64,000 bases of DNA from Oxalobacteraceae bacterium (GTDB lineage: Bacteria; Pseudomonadota; Gammaproteobacteria; Burkholderiales; Burkholderiaceae_D). The stretch lies in contig JAIXXZ010000086.1 of the NCBI GenBank assembly GCA_027490465.1, forward strand, positions 1-64,000, written 5' to 3'. Positions within the stretch are counted from its first letter, which is position 1. The number at the start of each line of letters is the position of its first letter. Of this stretch, positions 18,509 to 27,900 are shown piece by piece. The notes under the pieces are model-generated. The model did no database searches, was not told the DNA's origin, and was given only the letters and a program-made list of their open reading frames with translations. The position numbers and the translations under genes were made by a program.

Positions 18509-19735
18509 TTATGCGCACTCTCCCGGCGCCACCATCTTGCTTGATTCGACGACCTTGTACTGACCGCCTTTGGAGACGGCGATGTACATGTTCATCTTCA
18601 GGTGACGCGTACCTGGGACCATTTCGCAGCCGCCGCCAGGACCATCTTTCAGTTTTGCATGGTCGAGTGCCGCTGCCACTGCATCACGCTTGACGCTCTT
18701 GGCTTCCTTGACGGCTTCGGCCCAGAGCATCAGACCACGCCACATACCGGTTGCACCGCCACCTGCGCAGAAACGCGACTTGTCACCGAACTGCGCCTTG
18801 TAGTTGTTGAAGATCTTGGCGCCCATCGGGTCATTAATGGCCGAGAAATAGTCGAGGCAAGTTGCCAGGCCTTCAATCTCGTTTGCGGGCGTGATACCCA
18901 GCGCGTTTTCATCGTAGTACACGCAGGCCAGACGACCACCTTTTTTACCGAATCCGGCTTCATGCAATTGCTTGAAGAGCGCGCCCACACCGGGTGGAAT
19001 GGTCGTGTTAAACACCACATTCACGCCCGAGGTCATGATCTTGTTGACCGTTGCGCTGTACTCGGTATGGTCAACCGGGAAGTATTCTTCTCCGATGACT
19101 TCACCACCATGCTTCTTGATGACTTTCTTGGCGTATTCGTTGAGTGTGTGAGGCCACACATAGTCAGCGGAAGGCAGGTAGAACTTTTTGCCGCCATTCT
19201 TGATCAGCCATGGGATAAAGGTGTCGCACTGCTGCGCAGGGGATGGCCCGGTGCAGAACAGATTGGGCGTGCACTCCTTGCCTTCGTACAGCTGCGGGTA
19301 GATGTACAGAGTCTTGCCGCGATTGACGATGGTGTCCTTGATCGCATTACGCATGGAGCTGGTGATGCCACCGAAGACGACATCCACCTTGTCCTGCGTA
19401 ACCAGTTTGCGAACCTTGGTCACGGCCAATTGCTCATTGGTCGCAGTATCTTCAAGAATCATTTGCAGCGGACGGCCGAGCAGGCCACCACCTTTATTGA
19501 TTTCCTCGATCACCATCTTGGCGACGTTGGCATTCGGAATACCACCCCAACTGATCGGACCCGTCAGGTCAGTCGCAATACCGACCTTGATCGGATCAGC
19601 CGCCCACACGCCTTTGGGCTGCAAAAGATAACTGCCACCGCCGAGGGCAACCAGACCGGCCATCAGACTTGTGCGCTGTGCAAATAAACGCCGCGAGTAG
19701 GACTCGAGGTGATCGTTGTGTTTCTTGTCGCTCAT
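18509..19735 (-). CDS. ABC transporter substrate-binding protein (urea/short-chain amide type)
   Basis: IKVGIATDLTGPISWGGIPNANVAKMVIEEINKGGGLLGRPLQMILEDTATNEQLAVTKVRKLV. Confidence 0.85.
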   Translation of the reverse strand: MSDKKHNDHLESYSRRLFAQRTSLMAGLVALGGGSYLLQPKGVWAADPIKVGIATDLTGPISWGGIPNANVAKMVIEEINKGGGLLGRPLQMILEDTATNEQLAVTKVRKLVTQDKVDVVFGGITSSMRNAIKDTIVNRGKTLYIYPQLYEGKECTPNLFCTGPSPAQQCDTFIPWLIKNGGKKFYLPSADYVWPHTLNEYAKKVIKKHGGEVIGEEYFPVDHTEYSATVNKIMTSGVNVVFNTTIPPGVGALFKQLHEAGFGKKGGRLACVYYDENALGITPANEIEGLATCLDYFSAINDPMGAKIFNNYKAQFGDKSRFCAGGGATGMWRGLMLWAEAVKEAKSVKRDAVAAALDHAKLKDGPGGGCEMVPGTRHLKMNMYIAVSKGGQYKVVESSKMVAPGECA

Positions 19736-19739
19736 TTGA

Positions 19740-20597
19740 CTAACTCCTCCGTTTAGAAAGAAGGCCATCTGGCCGGAATTTCACTACCATAATGGCAATG
19801 ACAAACACCATCACATCTGCCACCACGGGCTTGATGACCCAAGGTAAGGCAGCACTTATTGACCCAACCAGGGTCGATCCAGCAACTGATCCTTGCAAAC
19901 CACCCACACCACCCAGCATGACTGCCAAAAACGCTTTGATCAGGAAGGTCACGCCCATATCGGCGTTCAGGGGATACAAAGGCACCATCAGTGCGCCGGC
20001 GAGACCTGCCAGAGCAGCACCAAAAGCAAAGGTAACGGAGTAAACACGATTGACGGGGATACCGGAGGCGCGTGCCAGCATGGGATTTTCCAGTGCAGCG
20101 CGAACCTTGAGTCCGAAATTTGTTTTCTTGAACAAGAGCCAGCAACCCAGCAGCACCAGCAAAGTGACCACAATCACGACGCTGCGCCATTTGGAAATCG
20201 CGAGATCCCCGAACATGATGGGACCATCGAGCGGCGCTACTACCGTATAGAACTGACCACCGAGCGCAGTACGAACCGCTTCGCGAATGACCAGGCCAAT
20301 TGCGTAGGTGCCGAGCATGGCAACTACCGGTGTCGCATAGAAGCGTCGAATCGCAAAGCGTTCGAGAAACAGACCGACCACGCCCACGATGATGGGCGCA
20401 CACACCATGCCCATCCATGGCGGCACACCGGCTCTGTCGAGAAAAAATACGCTGTAGGCACCCAGCAGGAGAAACTCACCGTGGGCGAAATTGAAGATAC
20501 CCATCATGCTGGCAATGACGCCAAGGCCCAGCACGATAATGACGAATACGGCCGTATATGCCAGCAGGTCAAACAAAAACGGCAAAATCGAATTCAT
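19740..20597 (-). CDS. branched-chain amino acid/urea-type ABC transporter permease (LivH/UrtB-like)
   Basis: GLGVIASMMGIFNFAHGEFLLLGAY; VFVIAIMVVKFRPDGLLSKRRS. Confidence 0.88.
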   Translation of the reverse strand: MNSILPFLFDLLAYTAVFVIIVLGLGVIASMMGIFNFAHGEFLLLGAYSVFFLDRAGVPPWMGMVCAPIIVGVVGLFLERFAIRRFYATPVVAMLGTYAIGLVIREAVRTALGGQFYTVVAPLDGPIMFGDLAISKWRSVVIVVTLLVLLGCWLLFKKTNFGLKVRAALENPMLARASGIPVNRVYSVTFAFGAALAGLAGALMVPLYPLNADMGVTFLIKAFLAVMLGGVGGLQGSVAGSTLVGSISAALPWVIKPVVADVMVFVIAIMVVKFRPDGLLSKRRS

Positions 20598-20938
20598 CCG
20601 GCTTTGGCTCCAATCGATACTGGAAATCAAACTCGTGAGACCGATACTGCATTTGACGCAACTGCGCTCGCCGTGAGGAACCGCTGGCGTGCTGACACGC
20701 TTTCAATAAGCGAAAGTTACTGTATCACAATTATTTTCCCGGGCTGACGAATAACCCTAGCGCTGGGAAGCCCGATTGGTCAGCTCGGCCAAAGCCCTTC
20801 CACCATGCCTGCGCGCGCACGGCAGGATGATTGGCAAACGGATTGAACAAAATGTGTACGAATGCTGGAAACACTGCGTCTAGGCAGGACGATGATGCTG
20901 ACCTGAACGCTGTTGAGTGAATACTCGGCGCGACGCCC

Positions 20939-20966
20939 GGCGTCCGGCGTCCGGCGTCCGGCGTCC
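20939..20966. repeat. heptanucleotide tandem repeat (GGCGTCC)x4
   Basis: direct reading: ggcgtcc ggcgtcc ggcgtcc ggcgtcc ggcaacc. Confidence 0.9.
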
Positions 20967-21097
20967 GGCAACCAATGCGTTACCATCACCGCTGGCGCAG
21001 AGAGTTCCGATATTTTTTTGGCAATTTCAAGCCTGTACGCTTAGCCGGCCAAGGCCGACGCGGCATTCGATCACAACGTAATTGAAGGAGTTTATCC

Positions 21098-21511
21098 ATG
21101 GGATTGTTTGACATGTTCAAAGGCGCGCCACCCGCGCTGACACCAAAACTGGTTCTCGCAGTGGGCTTGCTACACATGATTCATGCCGATGGCGAGGTCG
21201 AGGCTGAGGAAATCGGACAAGTCCTGCAGGCGCTGGGCAACGACAAAGCCTTGTTCGACGATGCGGGCAAGTACGCAAAATCCAAAGATGTCGATGCGTT
21301 TCTGGCTGAGTCAGCGACTTTGCTGAATGAAGATCAGAAGCTTTGCGTCTTGCTCAACCTGTATGACTCCCTGCTCTCGGATGGTGTGGCAGCGCCCGAG
21401 GAACAGGCGCTGCTGAATCGTTTCATGATGGCTTACGGTGTCAGCGAAGCGACCCTGCAGCCGTATGCACTCGGCATCTCTGTCAAGAACAACCGAAAAA
21501 TACTGGGATAA
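21098..21511 (+). CDS. TerB-like tellurite resistance family protein (single domain)
   Basis: AVGLLHMIHADGEVEAEEIGQVLQALGND...; similar to both N-terminal domains of 32835..35816(-). Confidence 0.75.
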   Translation: MGLFDMFKGAPPALTPKLVLAVGLLHMIHADGEVEAEEIGQVLQALGNDKALFDDAGKYAKSKDVDAFLAESATLLNEDQKLCVLLNLYDSLLSDGVAAPEEQALLNRFMMAYGVSEATLQPYALGISVKNNRKILG

Positions 21512-21514
21512 ACC

Positions 21515-22114
21515 TCACAGTAGCTGACAGGCCTCACCGAATGTCAGCCGCGGCAAGCGATCCATCACCTTTGATGGATCGCCATAACCCAGTGCGCACA
21601 GAAAATTTGATTTCACGCTGCCGCTGTCGAAGAAGGTCTTGTCGACCAGTGCATTGTCGAATCCCGACATGGGGCCGCAATCCAGTCCGATCGCACGCGC
21701 GGCCATGATCAGATATGCGCCCTGCAGCGAGCCATTGCGAAAAGCGAAGCTCTCACGCACCGCACGTTTTTCGTCGCCAGTAAACATCGCAGCGAAATCC
21801 GGATTGTGCGGAAATGTCTTGTGCAGCTGCGTATGAAAATCAGTGTCGTGCGCAATGATGGCGACTACCGGTGCGCTCATGGTCTTGTCCACATTGCCCG
21901 GCGAGAGCGCTGGCCGCAGGCGCTCCTTTGCTTCGGCCGTTCGCAAAAACACCAGGCGGGCCGGCTGACTGTTGGCCGAGGTCGGGCAAAATTTCATCAG
22001 CTCATAAAGATCTTCGAGCTGCTGATCACTCACGGGACGATCCGTCCAGCCGTTCTGGCTCCGGGCATGGGTAAACAAGGTGCTGACTGCGGTGCTATCG
22101 ATTACGGTGTGCAT
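21515..22114 (-). CDS. nitroreductase family protein, RutE-like (malonic semialdehyde reductase)
   Basis: FCPTSANSQPARLVFLRT; AIGLDCGPMSGFDNALVD; LCALGYGDPSK. Confidence 0.8.
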   Translation of the reverse strand: MHTVIDSTAVSTLFTHARSQNGWTDRPVSDQQLEDLYELMKFCPTSANSQPARLVFLRTAEAKERLRPALSPGNVDKTMSAPVVAIIAHDTDFHTQLHKTFPHNPDFAAMFTGDEKRAVRESFAFRNGSLQGAYLIMAARAIGLDCGPMSGFDNALVDKTFFDSGSVKSNFLCALGYGDPSKVMDRLPRLTFGEACQLL

Positions 22115-22189
22115 GAGACCTCCAACAAGAATCCGTCAGTGTAACGGCTACGACCCAAACGATCACTGACGAGACAATGGCAATACCTG

Positions 22190-22323
22190 AGAAAGCGCTC
22201 ATGAAAGAGAGCCGGAAAGTCTTTCTGCAAAATCATTCGTGATGAGTCCTTGATTTGGCGTGGCCCCGCGTCGCACGGCGACGCTGGTTCGCCGTACAAC
22301 GTGGACTTATTCAACGCCTCCCC
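22190..22323 (+). repeat. dispersed ~130-bp repeat, copy A
   Basis: ...gagaaagcgctcatgaaa...gcgtcgcacggcgacgctggttcgccgtacaacgtggacttattcaacgcctccc. Confidence 0.6.
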
Positions 22324-22438
22324 AACATATCAAAAAATTAATTTGTATTTTCAAATTCGCAAAGAACCCTGCTCAAGCCCGGGTGCACCCTGACAAACAC
22401 CGGACGCATCCTCAACAAATACTCGACCGACCACAAAT

Positions 22439-22452
22439 AGAACGATCGTTCT
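22439..22452. promoter_or_regulatory. perfect 14-bp palindrome AGAACGATCGTTCT, candidate TetR-type operator
   Basis: upstream of the RND gene. Confidence 0.5.
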
Positions 22453-22617
22453 GTTAAGATGTGGCTTGCTTCGGTGGCGTAGCGATCGGTCGGCACTATC
22501 GATTGGTCTAAGAGCCGATACGGTGTCTGTGATCCACGATCGCCCGTCGCCCCCGTCTGAAGCGCCTCATCTTCGGGGTGGCATTCCACACAACAACGAC
22601 AACAAGGAGACCGGCCC

Positions 22618-25600
22618 ATGCGCGGTTACATAGAATTCATCGTTCGTTTTCGCTGGGCCGTGCTCGCAGCGGTATTGATTGCCACTGTTTTCCTGCATTT
22701 CCGTGGACAGGCGCTGACCGTGATTATTGACCCCAACAATATCGTCCCGCGCTCGCATCCTTTCGTCGCCACCACACTCAAGGTCGAAGAAGTGTTCGGA
22801 TCGCGCTATGTCGGTGTGATCGGTATTACGCCGAAAAACGGCGATGTGTTCGATCCCAAGGTGCTGGAGAAAGTCCAGCGTATTACGGGCAAGCTGCGTG
22901 AAACACCGCGCGTGGTGAAAGCCAATCTGTTGTCAGTGTCGGCACGCCGCGCAAAGGATATACGCGGCACCGAAGAAGGCATGGAAGTGCGGCAGATGAT
23001 GACCGATGTGCCCACCACCCCCGAGCAGATGGCCGCGCTGAAAGATGCTTTGCAGCGGAACACGGCCTATATGAATTCGGTGGTTTCCAACGACTTCAAG
23101 ACGATTACCGTGCTCGCCGAAGTGCGTGACGCGACACCCGCAGAGCTGAAAGAAGGCAAAGGCGGATTCAGCTATGTCAACAAAAAGATCGAGGATATCG
23201 TCGCAGCCGAGCGCGATGATTCAGTGGATATTGTGGTGACTGGCTACCCGGCATTTCTTGCGCTGCTGGAGCAGTTCTCGGGACGCGGTGGTCTGCTATT
23301 GCTGATTGCGATTGGTGTGATCGGCATCATCCACTACGAAGCCTTCCGCACAATACAAGGGCTGATACTACCGCTGGTCACACCCATCGTTGCCGTGACC
23401 TGGGGCAAAGGCTTCATGGGACTGGCAGGTGTACCGCTGGATATCTTCAACATGTCAACGCCCATTCTGATTCTTGCCGTCGGTGCGGGACATGCGGTCC
23501 AGATGCTCAAGCGTTATTACGAAGAGTACAACCTGCTGCGCGCGAATCCCGCGCTCTCGCCGCGTGAAGCCAACCGCATGGCGGTAGTTGAATCGATCGT
23601 CAAGATCGGACCCGTGATGCTGACTGCTGGACTGGTCGCTGCCGCCGGTTTCCTGTCGCTGATGATCTTTGATATCGTCTCGATTCGAGTCTTCGGTATT
23701 TTTGCTGGCATCGGCATTCTGTCGGTGCTGGTCATTGAAATGACCTTCATTCCCGCACTGCGTGCCGTTCTGCCTCCACCCGGTGAGAAAGAGGCGCGCA
23801 TGGAGCGCGAAGAACGTGTGTGGGATCGCATCACCGGCTTTTATGCTGACCTGATGCTGGGTGAGAAGCGCTCACGTATCTTCATTGCCGCCGGCATCAT
23901 CGTTGCCGTTGCAATTGCAGGCATGACCCAGCTCAAAATCGAGAGCGCGCTGAAGAAGTACTTCGATCCCGATTTGCCACTGATGGTGGCAGACCAAAAG
24001 CTCAATGAGCGCATGGCCGGCACGAATAACATCTATCTGATGATCGAAGGCGATCAACCCGATGCGATCAAGGACCCGGCGGTTCTCAAGGCAATGGACG
24101 AATTGCAGACCTTCATCACGGCGCAGCCTAACATCGGCAAAGTGATTTCGATTTCCGAATTCATCAAGCGCATGAATCAGTCGATGAACGCGGACAAGCC
24201 CGAGTTCTTCCGCATTCCGGACCAGCAAGCGACGATTGCCGAGTATCTGCTGCTGTATTCGATGTCGGGAGAGCCAGGTGATTTCGATCCTTATGTCGAT
24301 TACGACTACAAGATGGCAAATATGGTCATCTTCACGCACAGCGACAGCACGTCAGATCTCCATCTGCTCTGGAAAGACATCCAGGGCTTTGTCGCGCAAA
24401 AATTTCCGCCCAATATACGCGTGAATATTGGTGGCAGCGTCGCTCAGAGCGCTGCAATCACTGAGGTCATCGTCAAGGACAAGATCCTGAACGTGGTGCA
24501 GATTGCCAGCGTGGTCTTCATCGCTGCAGCGCTGGTATTCCGTTCGCTGATTGCAGGCGTGCTGGTGGTGACACCTTTGCTGCTCTCGGTGCTGGTGAAT
24601 ATGGGGCTGATGGGCTGGCTCGGCATGCGCCTGAATGTACCTACTGCGCTGACCTCGGCGCTGGCGATCGGTATCGGTGCGGATTACGCGATCTACATGC
24701 TGTTCCGTCTGCGCGAGGAAATCGCGCGCGGCACCGATGTTGATGCTGCGTTCCGCAAGGTACTCAAGACAGCCGGCAAGGCCTGTCTGTTCGTGGCCTC
24801 GGCCGTCGCGGGTGGTTATGCGGTGCAGGCAGGTTCACGTGGCTACTACCCACACACCTGGAACGCCATCCTGATCGGCACCGCCATGTTAGTGAGCGTG
24901 ACAGCGGCATTAACAGTCATGCCAGCACTGGTACTGAAATTCCGACCTAAATTCATTTTTAATGGAGGTGATGTGAACACGACATCCGGAAACAAACGCG
25001 CGGGACTGGCTATGGTCGCCGCACTCGGTCTGAGCGCCCTTCTGATGGGCACCCTCCCCACTAAAGCCTGGGCGCTGTCGGCGACCGAAATCATGGACAA
25101 GAATTTCATGGTCGCGAAATACGCCGACTCCACTTCCGAGAGCACGATGACGCTGACGAACAAGTCGGGTCAGAAACGAGTTCGCAAGACCTTCGGCACG
25201 AGCAAGCTCGAGCCCAACGGCATCGATAACAAACGCATGACGCGCTTTCTGGAGCCTACCGATGTCAAAGGCACGGTCTCCATGCTGATCGAGCACACGG
25301 ACAAGGATGATGACATCTGGATCTATCTGCCCAGCGTGAAGAAAGTGCGGCGGCTGATTTCGTCGAACAAAAAAGACAGCTTTGTGGGCACTGATTTTTC
25401 TTACGGCGATGTGATCGGACACAAGGTCAAGGAGTGGACTCACACCATGCTCAAAGACGAAGAGGTCGATGGCACACCCTGCTTCGTGATCGAGTCCATA
25501 CCCAAGGACGGTACCATCAAAGCCAATACCGGCTATTCCAAGCGCATCGTCTGGATTCAGAAAGACAATTTCGTCACCTTGAAATCGGTCGCCTACGATG

Positions 25601-25800
25601 AGGCAGGTGAACTGCTCAAGGAAGCGCGCTACAAGCATTACAAGGAAGTCGATCCGGTCAAGAAAAAATGGCAGGCAGGTGTGCTCGAGGCGCGCAATCT
25701 GCAGACCGGCCACAGCACCGTCATCACTATCGACAACTTCAAAGTCAATATTGGCGTGAAGGATGATTACTTCACAACGCGCTACATGGAACAGCAGTAA
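22618..25800 (+). CDS. MMPL/RND-family transporter fused in frame to a C-terminal outer-membrane lipoprotein-sorting (LolA-like) protein
   Basis: RND multi-TM region to about residue 780; then signal-peptide-like VNTTSGNKRAGLAMVAALGLSALLMGTLPTKAWALS and an LolA-like domain (DDDIWIYLPSVKKVRRL). Confidence 0.8.
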   Translation: MRGYIEFIVRFRWAVLAAVLIATVFLHFRGQALTVIIDPNNIVPRSHPFVATTLKVEEVFGSRYVGVIGITPKNGDVFDPKVLEKVQRITGKLRETPRVVKANLLSVSARRAKDIRGTEEGMEVRQMMTDVPTTPEQMAALKDALQRNTAYMNSVVSNDFKTITVLAEVRDATPAELKEGKGGFSYVNKKIEDIVAAERDDSVDIVVTGYPAFLALLEQFSGRGGLLLLIAIGVIGIIHYEAFRTIQGLILPLVTPIVAVTWGKGFMGLAGVPLDIFNMSTPILILAVGAGHAVQMLKRYYEEYNLLRANPALSPREANRMAVVESIVKIGPVMLTAGLVAAAGFLSLMIFDIVSIRVFGIFAGIGILSVLVIEMTFIPALRAVLPPPGEKEARMEREERVWDRITGFYADLMLGEKRSRIFIAAGIIVAVAIAGMTQLKIESALKKYFDPDLPLMVADQKLNERMAGTNNIYLMIEGDQPDAIKDPAVLKAMDELQTFITAQPNIGKVISISEFIKRMNQSMNADKPEFFRIPDQQATIAEYLLLYSMSGEPGDFDPYVDYDYKMANMVIFTHSDSTSDLHLLWKDIQGFVAQKFPPNIRVNIGGSVAQSAAITEVIVKDKILNVVQIASVVFIAAALVFRSLIAGVLVVTPLLLSVLVNMGLMGWLGMRLNVPTALTSALAIGIGADYAIYMLFRLREEIARGTDVDAAFRKVLKTAGKACLFVASAVAGGYAVQAGSRGYYPHTWNAILIGTAMLVSVTAALTVMPALVLKFRPKFIFNGGDVNTTSGNKRAGLAMVAALGLSALLMGTLPTKAWALSATEIMDKNFMVAKYADSTSESTMTLTNKSGQKRVRKTFGTSKLEPNGIDNKRMTRFLEPTDVKGTVSMLIEHTDKDDDIWIYLPSVKKVRRLISSNKKDSFVGTDFSYGDVIGHKVKEWTHTMLKDEEVDGTPCFVIESIPKDGTIKANTGYSKRIVWIQKDNFVTLKSVAYDEAGELLKEARYKHYKEVDPVKKKWQAGVLEARNLQTGHSTVITIDNFKVNIGVKDDYFTTRYMEQQ
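24964..24975 (+). promoter_or_regulatory. internal Shine-Dalgarno (GGAGGTGAT) and in-frame GTG start for the LolA-like half
   Basis: GGAGGTGAT 24964-24972; GTG 24973-24975 is codon 786 of the long ORF. Confidence 0.6.
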
Positions 25801-27204
25801 ATGCGTGTGGTCCGTCGAAGTCATCAGTTATCCGCCAAACGGCCCCGGCTTTCCGGGGTCTCGATTTGTCTCTTTGCAGTACTGCTGGGCAGCGGGATAG
25901 GCTGCGCGAGTGCTCAGGACGCAGCTGCAACAGCGGCGCAACCGCGCGCCGAATCACGCAGTGATGCAAAAGAATCGCCGGACACCGCGAGCCAGAATAC
26001 GGTACCCGCTACTGCTCCCGATCTGGCGCCGGATTTGGCACCGCCCGATAACGCCGCTGACCAGCGCCCTGCTCTGCTCGGCAAACTGAATGCGCTCGGC
26101 CTGACAGGCTCGCTGCGTAGCGGTTACTGGTCTTCCAATCGCCTCTACGACGATCGCGGGAATATCGGTACTGCTTCGACCTGGCTGAAACTGGATAAAC
26201 GTTTCGAGAATGGGCTGGGCGTCTTCGCCGAAGCCTATGGTGGCCGCGAAGATTTTCGTAGTGATGGCAACGGCGTTACTCGAGTGCGCGAGGCGTACCT
26301 GGATGCACGTGCCGGCGCGCTGGATTTTCGTCTCGGTCAACAGATCATTGCGTGGGGCCGAGCCGACCGTCTTAACCCCACCGACAATCTCACACCGCGC
26401 GACAGTCGCTTGCTGGCGGCTGATGTTGACGAAGATCGTTTCGGATCGCTCGCCGCAAAAGCTTCGTGGAATCTGGATGCACATACCAGCCTGACAGGTG
26501 TATGGCTGCCTGAATTCCGCCCTAACCGTATCTTTCTGCGCTCTGGCTTTTCGGAAGTCATTCCAAATGGCTCGCGCAACTGGGCATTGAAGCTGGATCA
26601 GTCAGGCAAAGCAGTCGACTGGTCCGTGTCGTATTACGACGGGTACGATCTTTCGGGTGATCTCTCGGCATCCTATGTATTTCGACATTACCGCACCCGC
26701 GTGATCGGGTTCGATACGGCCACCACCCGTGGTGCCTGGCGCTTTGCGCTGGAATCGGCCTACACGCGTACCGAAGACCCCGACGGCACGCTGGCCTATG
26801 TGAAGAATCCCTTTGTTTACACCGTGCTGGGTATAGAGCGAGATTTCGGAAACAACACCAGCGGCATCGTGCAACTCTTCAATCGCCGGGTGATGCACCA
26901 TCAAACGCCCTCCGCTGCCGAACAACTGCATGCGATCCTGACCTCGCAGCTCGATCGCGATCAGAATGGCGTGAGTGTGCGTGTCGCAAAAAAATGGTGG
27001 AATGAAACGCTGGAAACCGAGCTGTCCGGTTCAGCGCTGCTGGAGCGCCGCGGTTACCTGATTCGTCCACGGCTAAGCTACGCGTGGAGCGATCAGATCA
27101 AGCTGCTGGCGGGTTACGAGTATTTTGATGGCAGCAGCAACACGCTGTATGGTCTGCTGAAACGCAATCGTTTGCTGTTTACTGAGCTGCGGTATTTTTT
27201 CTGA
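25801..27204 (+). CDS. predicted outer-membrane beta-barrel protein (DUF1302-like)
   Basis: signal sequence; alternating strands; AWGRADRLNPTDNLTPRD; C-terminal aromatic (LRYFF). Confidence 0.6.
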   Translation: MRVVRRSHQLSAKRPRLSGVSICLFAVLLGSGIGCASAQDAAATAAQPRAESRSDAKESPDTASQNTVPATAPDLAPDLAPPDNAADQRPALLGKLNALGLTGSLRSGYWSSNRLYDDRGNIGTASTWLKLDKRFENGLGVFAEAYGGREDFRSDGNGVTRVREAYLDARAGALDFRLGQQIIAWGRADRLNPTDNLTPRDSRLLAADVDEDRFGSLAAKASWNLDAHTSLTGVWLPEFRPNRIFLRSGFSEVIPNGSRNWALKLDQSGKAVDWSVSYYDGYDLSGDLSASYVFRHYRTRVIGFDTATTRGAWRFALESAYTRTEDPDGTLAYVKNPFVYTVLGIERDFGNNTSGIVQLFNRRVMHHQTPSAAEQLHAILTSQLDRDQNGVSVRVAKKWWNETLETELSGSALLERRGYLIRPRLSYAWSDQIKLLAGYEYFDGSSNTLYGLLKRNRLLFTELRYFF

Positions 27205-27228
27205 GGAAACGCTGCTCCCTGAAGCTGC

Positions 27229-27570
27229 TCACACAATCATGAGCAATGCTTTCAGCTTTGCACGAACATCCCATAATTCGTGATCCTCCACACGCGCCTT
27301 GTGCTTTGCTCTTCGTGTGCGCCAGTCGAGTGATTTCACTTGATCCGTCAGTACAGCGCAGCGCGTACCATCCACTTCTGTTATCACCTCGAAGGGATGA
27401 CCTTTGACCTTCGTGCTGAGCGGACAACAAACCATCAAACCCGATTTCCCGTTGTAGGCAGCTGGACTGAGCACCAAGGCAGGGCGATGCCCCGCCTGCT
27501 CGTGCCCTGCCTGTGGATCGAATTCCAGCCAAACGATGTCACCCGAATCCGGAACATAACGTTTGACCAT
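27229..27570 (-). CDS. mazF: MazF endoribonuclease toxin
   Basis: YVPDSGDIVWLEFDPQAGHEQAGHRPALVLSPAAYN. Confidence 0.9.
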   Translation of the reverse strand: MVKRYVPDSGDIVWLEFDPQAGHEQAGHRPALVLSPAAYNGKSGLMVCCPLSTKVKGHPFEVITEVDGTRCAVLTDQVKSLDWRTRRAKHKARVEDHELWDVRAKLKALLMIV

Positions 27571-27812
27571 TACCAGGTTTCCTTACCCACTGGTTTACCA
27601 AAATCAGATTCCGCATGGGTGTTACGAGGATTGATACCAGCAACCAGGTCTTCCAATTTGTATTCTTTACGAGTCGCAGGCTCGATAATAATTTTGCCGC
27701 GCGATACTTTGACAGAGACCTTTTGATCCATTACCAGATGCGCTTCTTTCATCACGCTGGCACTCAATCTGAGTGCAGGACTATTACCCCATTTTTTAAT
27801 CACGGCTTCCAT
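27570..27812 (-). CDS. mazE: MazE antitoxin
   Basis: MEAVIKKWGNSPALRLSASVMKEA; coupled to mazF. Confidence 0.9.
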   Translation of the reverse strand: MEAVIKKWGNSPALRLSASVMKEAHLVMDQKVSVKVSRGKIIIEPATRKEYKLEDLVAGINPRNTHAESDFGKPVGKETW

Positions 27813-27822
27813 AACGAACCTC

Positions 27823-27851
27823 CTTTTGTTTCTACATTGTAGATACAAAAG
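27823..27851. promoter_or_regulatory. near-perfect inverted repeat upstream of mazE (autoregulatory operator candidate)
   Basis: CTTTTGTTTCTACA-T-TGTAGATACAAAAG, 13/14 arm match. Confidence 0.6.
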
Positions 27852-27900
27852 CCAAATTCGTCCAGCGCTTGAATTAAATGTGGTCTCACGAGCATCAATC

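Noticed and set aside
18602-19687. 361-aa plus-strand ORF
   Set aside because: Entirely antisense to the ABC substrate-binding protein
24910-25824. 304-aa minus-strand ORF
   Set aside because: Antisense to the LolA-like domain
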